Part shown: positions 1 to 8,665 of the stretch, one piece after another | Numbering within the stretch: the first letter of the stretch is position 1 | Layout of the letters: each line of letters opens with the position of its first letter | Source: Alphaproteobacteria bacterium MarineAlpha9_Bin3 | Lineage (GTDB): Bacteria; Pseudomonadota; Alphaproteobacteria; TMED109 | Assembly: GCA_002937655.1 (NCBI GenBank) | Contig: PTKH01000003.1 | Span: forward strand, 26,503-90,502 | DNA: 64,000 nucleotides | Reading direction: 5' to 3' | Position numbers and translations under genes: made by a program | The notes under the pieces: generated by a model | The model's database searches: none | What the model saw: the letters and a program-made list of their open reading frames with translations, nothing else | Told to the model about the DNA's origin: nothing

Positions 1-430
1 CAGATTTTAAGGAAAGTGCGCTAGCATCAGCTGTAACATTTGGTCTAGATTCATAAATAATACCGATAACTCCTATAGGAACTCTTTTTTGACTCATATT
101 AATTCCATTTTTTGGTGTCCAATTCTTTATTTCAGAACCTATGGGATCTTCCAAAAGTATAATATTGTGTATACCTTGAATCATATCGTTTATTCTAGCT
201 TCATTAAGAATCAATCTATCTAATAAAGCTCCAGAAACATTATTTAATTTTGCCGAGTCAATATCCTTAGAATTTGCTTTCAAAATATCATGTTTATCAG
301 TTTTAATTTGTGTAGCAATTAGTTTAAGAGCCTCATTTTTATCTTTGGAACTAGAGTGAAATAAATTTTTTGAAGCTTCTTTAGCTTTAATACATATCTC
401 TTCAATATGTTTTTTTGTATTAGTTTGCAT
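1..430 (-). CDS. proA: Gamma-glutamyl phosphate reductase (N-terminal part, cut by window edge)
   Basis: This is the first ~143 codons of glutamate-5-semialdehyde dehydrogenase, the second step of proline synthesis: NADPH reduction of gamma-glutamyl phosphate. The translation begins MQTNTKKHIEEICIKAKEAS and contains RVPIGVIGIIYESRPNVTAD, a hallmark of ProA that leads into the nucleotide-binding domain. The start ATG at 430 lies 15 nt after the stop of proB, so the two enzymes that pass on the unstable phosphate are co-transcribed. The catalytic cysteine region is beyond the left edge and cannot be checked. Identification is firm. Confidence 0.95.
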   Translation of the reverse strand, partial: MQTNTKKHIEEICIKAKEASKNLFHSSSKDKNEALKLIATQIKTDKHDILKANSKDIDSAKLNNVSGALLDRLILNEARINDMIQGIHNIILLEDPIGSEIKNWTPKNGINMSQKRVPIGVIGIIYESRPNVTADASALSLKS

Positions 431-445
431 TATAAAAAATCTTTC

Positions 446-2601
<2,156 letters not shown>

Positions 2602-2664
2602 TTATTAAACCATCTTAATAGAGCTATCTAAAATTTAAGGTTCAAAATTGCTTATATCTTTTAT

Positions 2665-2919
2665 TTAGATGCTTTCTACTCTAATTATTTTTCTTTTATT
2701 AAGGCCATGCATAAAAGAAACTTTCCCATCTATGAGAGCAAATAATGTATGATCTTTACCCATTCCTACATTTTCTCCCGGATGAAACTTGGTTCCTCTT
2801 TGTCTGACTATAATATTACCAGCTTTTACGATTTCACCACCATATTTTTTAACTCCAAGCCTTCTACCTGCGGAGTCTCTTCCATTATTTGATGATCCAC
2901 CTGCTTTTTTATGTGCCAT
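2665..2919 (-). CDS. rpmA: 50S ribosomal protein L27
   Basis: Ribosomal protein L27, whose N-terminal tail reaches the peptidyl-transferase centre. The 84-residue protein starts [20 protein letters not shown], the unprocessed form without the Firmicute-type N-terminal extension, and contains [15 protein letters not shown] and [12 protein letters not shown], all diagnostic. It follows rplU by 19 nt in the same transcript. Confidence 0.98.
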   Translation of the reverse strand: MAHKKAGGSSNNGRDSAGRRLGVKKYGGEIVKAGNIIVRQRGTKFHPGENVGMGKDHTLFALIDGKVSFMHGLNKRKIIRVESI

Positions 2920-2938
2920 TTAGCTTACTCCTTTTTAG

Positions 2939-3394
2939 CTATTTTTTTTTAGCTGTAGGTTTTTTAGCTACATCTTTTTTTCTAGTTGTAGTTTTCTTTA
3001 CTGCTTCTGTTTTTTTAGCTGTTTTAACTTCAGTTGATTTTTTAGTCTTATCTTTAGATAACGTTTTATCTGCAATTTTCTTTAAATCAATAGATTCTAT
3101 TCTTATCGCCGTTAAATCTTGTTTATGACCTTTCTTTCTTCTATAATTATGTCTTCTTTTTTTCTTAAAAACTAGTAATTTTGGCCCTCTTGTCTGCTCT
3201 ATAACTTCACCAGTTACTGTGGCATTTTTTAATTCACTTTCTTCAACATGAATCTTAGCGCCTTCACCCATCATAATGATATTATCAAATTTTACTTTAC
3301 TTCCGCTTTCTCCAATAATTTTTTCTACTAAGATTACATCTCCTGCAGATACTTTATATTGTTTTCCACCACTTTTTAATACTGCGTAATTCAT
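2939..3394 (-). CDS. rplU: 50S ribosomal protein L21 with long basic C-terminal tail
   Basis: Ribosomal protein L21, an early 23S rRNA-binding protein. The conserved ~103-residue core runs from MNYAVLKSGGKQYKV to KKKRRHNYRRKKGHKQ and AIRIESI. A tail of about 45 residues follows, almost entirely Lys, Ala, Thr, Val and Glu (TAKKTEAVKKTTTRKK). Such tails occur on L21 of several Alphaproteobacteria; here it makes the protein half as long again as the usual ~103 residues. It is the first gene of the rplU-rpmA-obgE-proBA operon and has a plausible sigma-70 promoter upstream. Confidence 0.97.
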   Translation of the reverse strand: MNYAVLKSGGKQYKVSAGDVILVEKIIGESGSKVKFDNIIMMGEGAKIHVEESELKNATVTGEVIEQTRGPKLLVFKKKRRHNYRRKKGHKQDLTAIRIESIDLKKIADKTLSKDKTKKSTEVKTAKKTEAVKKTTTRKKDVAKKPTAKKK

Positions 3395-3501
3395 GTCTCT
3401 TCCGAATACTTTATTGTTAATAAAATCTTGTCGTTTTTAATGCACATTAATATAAAAATGATTTTTGTGCTATAAAAATAGTATAAATTATAAGAAATCG
3501 A

Positions 3502-3530
3502 ATAATATATGTTTGTTATACTACTTTCAA
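3502..3530 (-). promoter_or_regulatory. Probable sigma-70 promoter of rplU operon
   Basis: Reading the minus strand, TTGAAA (3525-3530) is followed by a 17-nt spacer and TATTAT (3502-3507). The start point would be near 3495, giving a leader of ~100 nt. That leader contains a small hairpin: GCACA and TGTGC arms at 3442-3470, with inner AAAAT/ATTTT pairing. It could be a ribosomal-protein leader element, but I do not recognise it as a known family. The AT-richness of the region means chance hexamers are common. Confidence 0.4.
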
Positions 3531-3558
3531 CATTTAATTTATTTTTTTTGGGATATAT

Positions 3559-3873
3559 ATGACTATCAATTCTGAGATAATAGTTACAGCTTTAATCAAG
3601 ATGGCTAATAAAAATTTTATAGATGCTTATTTAATTAAGAGAGGAGATATTAATGCTGGAGAAATATTTTTAAAGGTAAGTAATTGTAAAGGTTATTCTA
3701 TGCTTTATTCTTATCGTAAGTCTAAAATAAAAAAGCCTTGGGAGGTTTACGGATTTGAAAGATGGCAAATTGATGCCGATATAAATAAAAAAATAGATAA
3801 TATTGTAAAAGTAGATTCAGATATTTGGGTTGTAGAAATTGAAGATAAAGACGGAACTTTTTTTAATATATGA
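3559..3873 (+). CDS. DUF1491 family protein
   Basis: A 104-residue protein matching the DUF1491 family, which is almost confined to Alphaproteobacteria and has no assigned function. Recognised by the pattern of an N-terminal IKMANKNFIDAYLIKRGDIN, a mid LYSY segment, and the end VDSDIWVVEIEDKDG. It has no signal peptide or membrane segment. It diverges from rplU and converges on the propeller-like gene downstream. Family call is fairly confident; function unknown. Confidence 0.75.
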   Translation: MTINSEIIVTALIKMANKNFIDAYLIKRGDINAGEIFLKVSNCKGYSMLYSYRKSKIKKPWEVYGFERWQIDADINKKIDNIVKVDSDIWVVEIEDKDGTFFNI

Positions 3874-3901
3874 AGGGGAGACTTAAATTAAGACCCCCCT
3901 T
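3873..3901 (-). terminator. Hairpin between convergent genes, probable transcript end of the 3914-5143 gene
   Basis: On the minus strand AAGGGGGGTCTTA and TAAGTCTCCCCTT form a 13-bp stem with one U-U mismatch and one G-U wobble around a 3-nt ATT loop. It starts about 13 nt after the stop of the minus-strand gene. No good T-run follows on either strand, so it may act as an RNA 3' stabiliser or a weak bidirectional terminator. It is one of very few strong GC-rich hairpins in the window. Confidence 0.45.
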
Positions 3902-3913
3902 ATGTTTATTAGC

Positions 3914-5143
3914 TTATCTGCAATCAAATGAACTAGAAACTGCTAAAACAGTTACATCGTCATCACCTGGAGTATTATCTCTAGCTGTTAACTCAGGAAC
4001 TACAATCATATAGCTGCCATCACTCATTTGTCTTATAGCCACATCAGCAGGACCTGAAAGTTCTTGGTTAGGAACTAGCTCTAAAGTAGTAGCTTCTTTA
4101 CCAATACAATTAACATACAGTCTAGCTGGAATGTCGCCTCTAATCTGAGAATTTACCATAGTCCCTTGTGCAGTGAAATCTAATCCATCTAAGGCACCTA
4201 AATTTCCATCCATAGGGGCTGGTAAAGTTTTCATATCACTTATTGCATAAATACCACCATTTGCTGGATCAGGTGCACCTGCAACAGGTCCAACTGTATT
4301 TACATATACCATTCCATCAATTGGTGAGACTTCTACGCCATCTGGGTTACCAGGAATAGCAAGAAACTCTGGCATTGTTGGTGCTTTTTTGCCAGAAGCC
4401 ATAGCATCTAAGCTATCTACTGATATCTTCCATAATCCACCAGCGCCATCCCATGGAGGATCAAATTGAGCTCCACCAAATGCAGTATCTGCTACAAATA
4501 AATTACCAGATTTATCAAAACCTAAAGCATTTATTAAGATAATTGGGCTTCCAGTTATTTCTTCAAAAACTGAGCCAGCACCAGTATCTATTTCACCTAA
4601 AATTTTTCCATCTACATTAAATGCTAAAAGTTTAGATCTCATTCTATTTCTATCAGTGATAGTTTTTCCATCCTGATCTACAATTGGTGCAGCACCAACG
4701 CAAACCCATATTGTTCCAGCAGGAAACATTCCAGTAGAAACAGGGAGTACTCCCATACCTAAAGGCGAGCTGATACCAGTGATAAGTTTTTCTTCAACCA
4801 TTGTAAGTGTTCCATTACTATTTACACTTAGTTTACTAATATAACCTTCATTTTCAGTCCATGAAAATCCTGCTCCTCTATCTCCAATTTCTGCAGAATT
4901 TGAAATAAATACAAATTTTCCATCATGACTAAATATAGCTCCTTCTGGATTATCAAAGTTACTAAGAACTTGCTTAACAACAGCTGATGTAGAATGTACT
5001 CCAGCATGAATATCAGATTTAGGTGTATAGTCTGTATTGGCTGCTTTAGACTCATAAGATGCAAAAAATATCATTAAAGCTAATAATATAATGCCTGTGA
5101 TTGTCATAGACAGTAATATTTTCTCTTTTGTTGTCATATACAT
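3914..5143 (-). CDS. Exported NHL/SMP-30-like beta-propeller protein, probably iron-regulated
   Basis: No precise family recognised. Residues ~8-30 (LLSMTITGIILLALMIFFAS) form a signal peptide or membrane anchor, so the 409-residue protein should act in the periplasm or at the cell surface. The rest has repeated blade-like segments typical of NHL/SMP-30 or YncE-type propellers: FDNPEGAIFSHDGKFVFISN, NALGFDKSGNLFVADT, GNPDGVEVSPIDGMVYVNT and GPADVAIRQMSDGSYMIVV. Three cysteines (WVCVG, YVNCIG, near-terminal FDCR) could form disulfides. The ATG at 5143 is preceded by AAAGGAA. A Fur-type palindrome sits just downstream of its putative -10, so expression is probably repressed by iron. Function unknown; a ligand-binding or hydrolase propeller is possible. 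Confidence 0.7.
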   Translation of the reverse strand: MYMTTKEKILLSMTITGIILLALMIFFASYESKAANTDYTPKSDIHAGVHSTSAVVKQVLSNFDNPEGAIFSHDGKFVFISNSAEIGDRGAGFSWTENEGYISKLSVNSNGTLTMVEEKLITGISSPLGMGVLPVSTGMFPAGTIWVCVGAAPIVDQDGKTITDRNRMRSKLLAFNVDGKILGEIDTGAGSVFEEITGSPIILINALGFDKSGNLFVADTAFGGAQFDPPWDGAGGLWKISVDSLDAMASGKKAPTMPEFLAIPGNPDGVEVSPIDGMVYVNTVGPVAGAPDPANGGIYAISDMKTLPAPMDGNLGALDGLDFTAQGTMVNSQIRGDIPARLYVNCIGKEATTLELVPNQELSGPADVAIRQMSDGSYMIVVPELTARDNTPGDDDVTVLAVSSSFDCR

Positions 5144-5203
5144 AAATTTTCCTTTATTTTATTCCCAACTTTAAATCTATGTACCTCTCTCTCCGTTTAT
5201 GAG

Positions 5204-5222
5204 AATGAGAATCATTCTCATT
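5204..5222. promoter_or_regulatory. Fur-box-like palindrome A
   Basis: A perfect 19-bp inverted repeat (9-1-9): AATGAGAAT, central C, ATTCTCATT. It closely resembles the Fur consensus GATAATGATAATCATTATC. It lies immediately downstream of the minus-strand TATAAT at 5225-5230 and so covers the expected start point of the 3914-5143 gene, a classical repressor position. Seen directly as a palindrome; the Fur assignment is from consensus similarity. Other Fur-family members (Mur, Irr) are alternatives. Confidence 0.8.
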
Positions 5223-5224
5223 AA

Positions 5225-5255
5225 ATTATAGTATACAATAATAAAAAATATTCAA
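5225..5255 (-). promoter_or_regulatory. Probable promoter of the 3914-5143 gene
   Basis: On the minus strand a perfect TATAAT (5225-5230) is preceded, with a long 19-nt spacer, by TTGAAT (5250-5255). The -10 match and its position directly upstream of Fur box A support it; the -35 is uncertain. The leader would be about 75 nt. Confidence 0.5.
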
Positions 5256-5275
5256 TTGTAAAATTTAAATATAGC

Positions 5276-5298
5276 ATGAGAATGATTATCATTCTCAT
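5276..5298. promoter_or_regulatory. Fur-box-like palindrome B
   Basis: A perfect 23-bp inverted repeat (11-1-11) with half sites ATGAGAATGAT and ATCATTCTCAT around a central T. Its core GAGAATGATTATCATTCTC differs from the Fur consensus at few positions. It abuts the rightward promoter: its last base is the first base of the TTGACA -35. Fe-Fur bound here should block RNA polymerase. Confidence 0.85.
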
Positions 5299-5326
5299 TG
5301 ACAATACCTTTAATCTTTTGTATAAA
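5298..5326 (+). promoter_or_regulatory. Strong consensus sigma-70 promoter, rightward
   Basis: TTGACA (5298-5303), exactly 17 nt, then TATAAA (5321-5326): a full -35 match, optimal spacing and a near-consensus -10. This is the best promoter-like sequence I saw in the window. The expected start is near 5333. It drives either the small RNA below or, on read-through, the peroxiredoxin gene. Confidence 0.75.
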
Positions 5327-5332
5327 GTATAT

Positions 5333-5434
5333 GAAGTAAGTATAAAATTAACAATTTATATGACACTTCTTAATTTTTTTTTCTAGAATGTTTATTTTGA
5401 GTACCTCCATTGTAAGCATTCTAGATTTTTTTTT
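5333..5434 (+). ncRNA. Candidate Fur-repressed small RNA (RyhB-like logic)
   Basis: A transcript from the strong promoter would run ~100 nt and end at a T9-tailed hairpin before reaching the next ATG at 5467. I see no convincing short ORF in it. The 16-nt apical loop of the terminator carries ACCTCC (5403-5408), complementary to a Shine-Dalgarno sequence, a common seed arrangement in trans-acting small RNAs. Fur-box control, terminator and exposed anti-SD loop together suggest an iron-starvation riboregulator. No homology to a named sRNA family is claimed. The alternative is a 5' leader with an attenuator for the peroxiredoxin gene. Confidence 0.5.
5382..5434 (+). terminator. Intrinsic terminator
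   Basis: Arms TCTAGAATG (5382-5390) and CATTCTAGA (5417-5425) pair perfectly, and five further pairs (two of them G-U) extend the stem to 14 bp (5382-5395 with 5412-5425). The loop is 16 nt. Nine T residues follow at 5426-5434. There is no T-run on the other side, so it works rightward only. Confidence 0.75.
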
Positions 5435-5466
5435 ATATTTTTAATTCTATTTTTTTGGGAGAAATC

Positions 5467-5997
5467 ATGCTTATTGGAAAAACAATACCTAACGATATAA
5501 TATTTCATGTAAGAATTAGAGATGAGAGTTTAGGAGGAGATAATCCATATAAATGGACTACTCATACAACTAAAGATTATTTTGCAAATAAAAGAGTACT
5601 TATTTTTTCTTTACCAGGAGCTTTTACACCTACTTGTTCAACATATCAACTTCCTGGATTTGAAGATAATTATGAAGAAATATTGAGACAAAATATAGAT
5701 GAGATATATTGTGTTTCTGTAAATGATTCTTTTGTAATGAATAAATGGGCAATAGATCAGGGTATTAAAAAAGTCAAACTTATCGCAGATGGTTCTGCAA
5801 AACTAACTAAAGAAATGAATATGTTAGTTGCAAAAGATAACTTGGGTTTTGGAATGAGGTCATGGAGATATGCAGCTTTAATTAATGATAGTAAAGTTGA
5901 AAAAGTATGGGAAGAAGAGGGTAAAATGGATAATTGTCCTGATGACCCTTATCATCATACTAACCCAACAAATATCTTGGCTGATATTAAAATATAA
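5467..5997 (+). CDS. Peroxiredoxin, Prx5 type
   Basis: Cytoplasmic thiol peroxidase reducing H2O2 and organic peroxides. The motif LPGAFTPTCSTYQLPGFE places the peroxidatic cysteine at residue 57; IRDESLGGDNPYKW and the C-terminal NPTNILADIKI are typical of the bacterial/plant Prx5 group. Two more cysteines (YCVSVND, DNCPDD) could serve as resolving residues, otherwise glutathione or glutaredoxin does so. I chose ATG 5467 (176 residues), preceded by GGGAGA, over an in-frame TTG at 5455 that overlaps that ribosome-binding site. It lies directly downstream of the Fur-controlled promoter and terminator, so expression may partly depend on read-through. Confidence 0.9.
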   Translation: MLIGKTIPNDIIFHVRIRDESLGGDNPYKWTTHTTKDYFANKRVLIFSLPGAFTPTCSTYQLPGFEDNYEEILRQNIDEIYCVSVNDSFVMNKWAIDQGIKKVKLIADGSAKLTKEMNMLVAKDNLGFGMRSWRYAALINDSKVEKVWEEEGKMDNCPDDPYHHTNPTNILADIKI

Positions 5998-6091
5998 AAC
6001 CATATAAACTAACTATAATACCATTAAATGTATCAATATTAATTTATATATAATATATTAACAATAAACAAACATAATATAAGGTATAATA

Positions 6092-7675
6092 TTGAGAAAT
6101 ACACATTTTCCAGGTAGGTCACCTGTATATTCCTTAGATGGAATGGTCAGTACATCTCATCCACTAGCAAGTAAGGCTTCCATAGATATTTTATCTAAAG
6201 GCGGTAATGCAGTAGATGCAGCAGTTACTGCAGCTTCCGTCTTAGCAGTTGTTGAACCTCATTCAACTGGCGTAGGAGGAGATTTATTTTGTTTATATCA
6301 TAAAGCACAAAGTAATAAAATCATAGGTATGAACGCATCAGGAAGAGCTCCAAATAGTATATCAATTGATAAGCTAGAAAATTTAGGAATCAAAGAAAGT
6401 ATTCCATTTCAGAGTCCGCATTCAGTTAGTGTACCAACAGGAGTAGCAGGTTGGATTAAACTAATTCAAGATCATGGAAATTTAAAATTAAAAGAAATAC
6501 TCGAGCCTGCAATTAATTACGCTGAGCAAGGTTATATAGTTGCAGATGTTATTGCTGATGTGTGGGAAAGGGAAGTAGAAAAATTAGCTGCCGATAAAGA
6601 TTGTAAGAACTTATTCTTACCAGAGGGAAAATGTTTAAAAGCCGGAGATATTCATTATCAACCAAGATTAGCTAAAACTTTAAAAAGTATAGCAGAACAT
6701 GGAAGAGCAGGCTTTTATGAGGGAGATATTGCAAAAAGTATGGTAAAAAAACTTAATTCTTTAGGAGGTTTTCACAATTTAGAGGACTTTGCTAATGCCG
6801 AAGCAAATTATGTTGATCCAATTTCAGCAAATTATAGAGGTGTTAAAATATTTGAATGTCCTCCTAATGGGCAAGGAGTAATAGCTCTAATGATAATAAA
6901 AATATTAGAAGGATTTGATTTTATTGATATAGCCCCCAATTCCTCTTTACGTATTCATTTGCAAGCTGAAGCAACTAAAATAGCATTCAGTCATAGAGAC
7001 CATTATTTAGCAGATCCAGATCACGCTAATGTTCCAGTAGAACGGATGTTATCTGAAGAATATATTAAGACTTTAAGAAGTTTAATAAAAATAGATTCAT
7101 GTATTAGGAATTATAAACCAGAATTACCAATTCATCCTAATACAGTATATATTTCTGTAGTAGATAAAGAAAGAAACTCGGTTTCATTAATAAACTCTAT
7201 ATTTCATTCTTTTGGCAGTGGACTAGTAGACCATGATACTGGGGTTTTGTTTCAAAATAGGGGAGCTAGTTTTGTTTTAGATCCTTCACATCCTAACGTT
7301 ATTAAGGGTGGAAAAAGACCTATGCACACTATAATCCCTAGTATAGCTACAAAGGAAAATAAACCTTATTTATCATTTGGAGTAATGGGAGGGCATTATC
7401 AACCAATGGGACAAGCCCATGTTTTATCAAATATTATTGATTATGGAATGGACCCTCAAAAAAGTTTAGATTTTCCAAGAAGTTTTTATTTTGACGGTTT
7501 ATTGGAATGTGAAGAAGGTATACCTCAAAATGTCAGAGAAGAACTGGCAGCAAAAGGACACCAAGTCAAGGTATGTGATTTGCCGCATGGCGGTGGTCAG
7601 GTTATAGAGCATAGAGGAGATACTTTAATAGGGGGCTCTGATCCTAGAAAAGATGGATGTGCTATTGGATTATAA
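6092..7675 (+). CDS. Gamma-glutamyltransferase family protein
   Basis: N-terminal nucleophile hydrolase of the GGT family, which cleaves gamma-glutamyl bonds such as in glutathione after self-cleavage into two subunits. Residues near the N-terminus (STSHPLASKASIDILSKGGN, STGVGGDLFCLYH) and the nucleophile region NTVYISVVDKERNSVSL are recognisable, with Thr351 at the autoprocessing position. The 527 residues fit the family. Unlike classical GGT there is no signal peptide, so it is probably cytoplasmic. The start is TTG at 6092, preceded by AAGG at a good distance; no ATG fits. Its end overlaps the convergent PanE-like gene by 6 nt. The true substrate is unknown. Confidence 0.87.
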   Translation: MRNTHFPGRSPVYSLDGMVSTSHPLASKASIDILSKGGNAVDAAVTAASVLAVVEPHSTGVGGDLFCLYHKAQSNKIIGMNASGRAPNSISIDKLENLGIKESIPFQSPHSVSVPTGVAGWIKLIQDHGNLKLKEILEPAINYAEQGYIVADVIADVWEREVEKLAADKDCKNLFLPEGKCLKAGDIHYQPRLAKTLKSIAEHGRAGFYEGDIAKSMVKKLNSLGGFHNLEDFANAEANYVDPISANYRGVKIFECPPNGQGVIALMIIKILEGFDFIDIAPNSSLRIHLQAEATKIAFSHRDHYLADPDHANVPVERMLSEEYIKTLRSLIKIDSCIRNYKPELPIHPNTVYISVVDKERNSVSLINSIFHSFGSGLVDHDTGVLFQNRGASFVLDPSHPNVIKGGKRPMHTIIPSIATKENKPYLSFGVMGGHYQPMGQAHVLSNIIDYGMDPQKSLDFPRSFYFDGLLECEEGIPQNVREELAAKGHQVKVCDLPHGGGQVIEHRGDTLIGGSDPRKDGCAIGL

Positions 7676-8665
7676 ATTAGGGTCTATATAGCATCCAGCT
7701 TTTATAGCTTTAAGTTTAACTTCTTCATAAATTTTATCTATTGTAGGAGTTGGAACATTAACTATTTTTCCTGCTTCAGATACTGATTTAGTGAGTGCGT
7801 CTATTTCCATGGGTCTACCTAGTTCATAGTCTTGTAATGTGGATGTTTTATGAGCTCCAACATTTTTTGTTCCTTCTATTCTTTTTTCTAGGCTAATAGG
7901 AAAATGAATGCCTAAAGCTTCAGCAACAGCTTGACCTTCAATCATCATTTTTTTTACTACAGAGCAAGAAGAACTGTTATTTGCTATCTCCTCTAAAGTT
8001 TCTCCTGTTAAAACGCTCATAGGGTTAAAAGCTAAATTTCCCCATAACTTCATCCAGATATCTGCGCGGATATTTTTTCTTACTGGAGATTTTAACCCCG
8101 AATTTATTAGTATTTTTGATAATTCTTGCACCCGATTAGATTTGGTACCATCTGGCTCTCCAATAGGAAATCTATCACCTTCCATGTGGTATACCTTGCC
8201 AGGGGCTTTAATTTCTGCAGCTGGATAAACTACACATCCCAAACTCCTTTCAGGCGTAATATATTTCCATTGTAAATTTTTAGGGTCTACAGATTCTAGT
8301 TTCATATTTTCATATTTATTATTAGTTTTATAAAAATACCACCAAGGTAAACCATTTACAGCAGTTATAACTGTTGTATTATCTTTCATCAAAGGAATAA
8401 GAGATTTAGCAGTTAATGCTGCAGAATGTGCTTTTAAAGTAACTATTATAAAGTCTTGTTTTTGTAAATTATTAGGATTATCTGTCGCTAAGGGTTTACA
8501 GAAATATTCAACACCAGTTTCTTCACTTTGCATAAGTAAACCATTATTTTGAATAGCGTTTAAGTGTTCTCCTCTACAAATTAAGGATACCTTGACCCCA
8601 CTTTTCATTAATAATGCTCCAATATAACTTCCTATCGCACCAGAGCCAAATATACAGATATTCAT
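7670..8665 (-). CDS. Ketopantoate reductase family (PanE/ApbA-like) oxidoreductase
   Basis: NAD(P)H-dependent 2-oxo-acid reductase of the PanE/ApbA fold. The N-terminal Rossmann motif is IFGSGAIGSYIGALLM; the C-terminal helical domain has the family signature KTSTLQDYELGRPMEIDAL, and IWMKLWGNLAFNP holds the catalytic lysine region. At 331 residues it is longer than E. coli PanE (303). It is translationally coupled (TAATG) to the upstream acyl-CoA synthetase gene, which suggests a catabolic pathway rather than, or besides, pantothenate synthesis. Many paralogues in this family act on other 2-oxo acids, so I withhold the symbol. Confidence 0.85.
   Translation of the reverse strand: MNICIFGSGAIGSYIGALLMKSGVKVSLICRGEHLNAIQNNGLLMQSEETGVEYFCKPLATDNPNNLQKQDFIIVTLKAHSAALTAKSLIPLMKDNTTVITAVNGLPWWYFYKTNNKYENMKLESVDPKNLQWKYITPERSLGCVVYPAAEIKAPGKVYHMEGDRFPIGEPDGTKSNRVQELSKILINSGLKSPVRKNIRADIWMKLWGNLAFNPMSVLTGETLEEIANNSSSCSVVKKMMIEGQAVAEALGIHFPISLEKRIEGTKNVGAHKTSTLQDYELGRPMEIDALTKSVSEAGKIVNVPTPTIDKIYEEVKLKAIKAGCYIDPNL

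Larger units (their letters stand above)
5144..5466. other. 323-bp regulatory intergenic region
   Basis: The only non-coding stretch over 300 bp. It separates the divergent propeller gene and peroxiredoxin gene. It contains two Fur-type palindromes, a leftward and a rightward sigma-70 promoter, and a strong intrinsic terminator that closes a candidate ~100-nt RNA. A possible second rightward promoter for the peroxiredoxin gene, TTGTAA (5410-5415) with 18 nt to TATATT (5434-5439), overlaps the terminator. Each element is listed separately. Confidence 0.8.

Noticed and set aside
4828..5064. A 78-codon minus-strand frame inside the propeller gene
   Set aside because: It lies wholly within the better-supported 409-codon gene in another frame and has no homology-like features.
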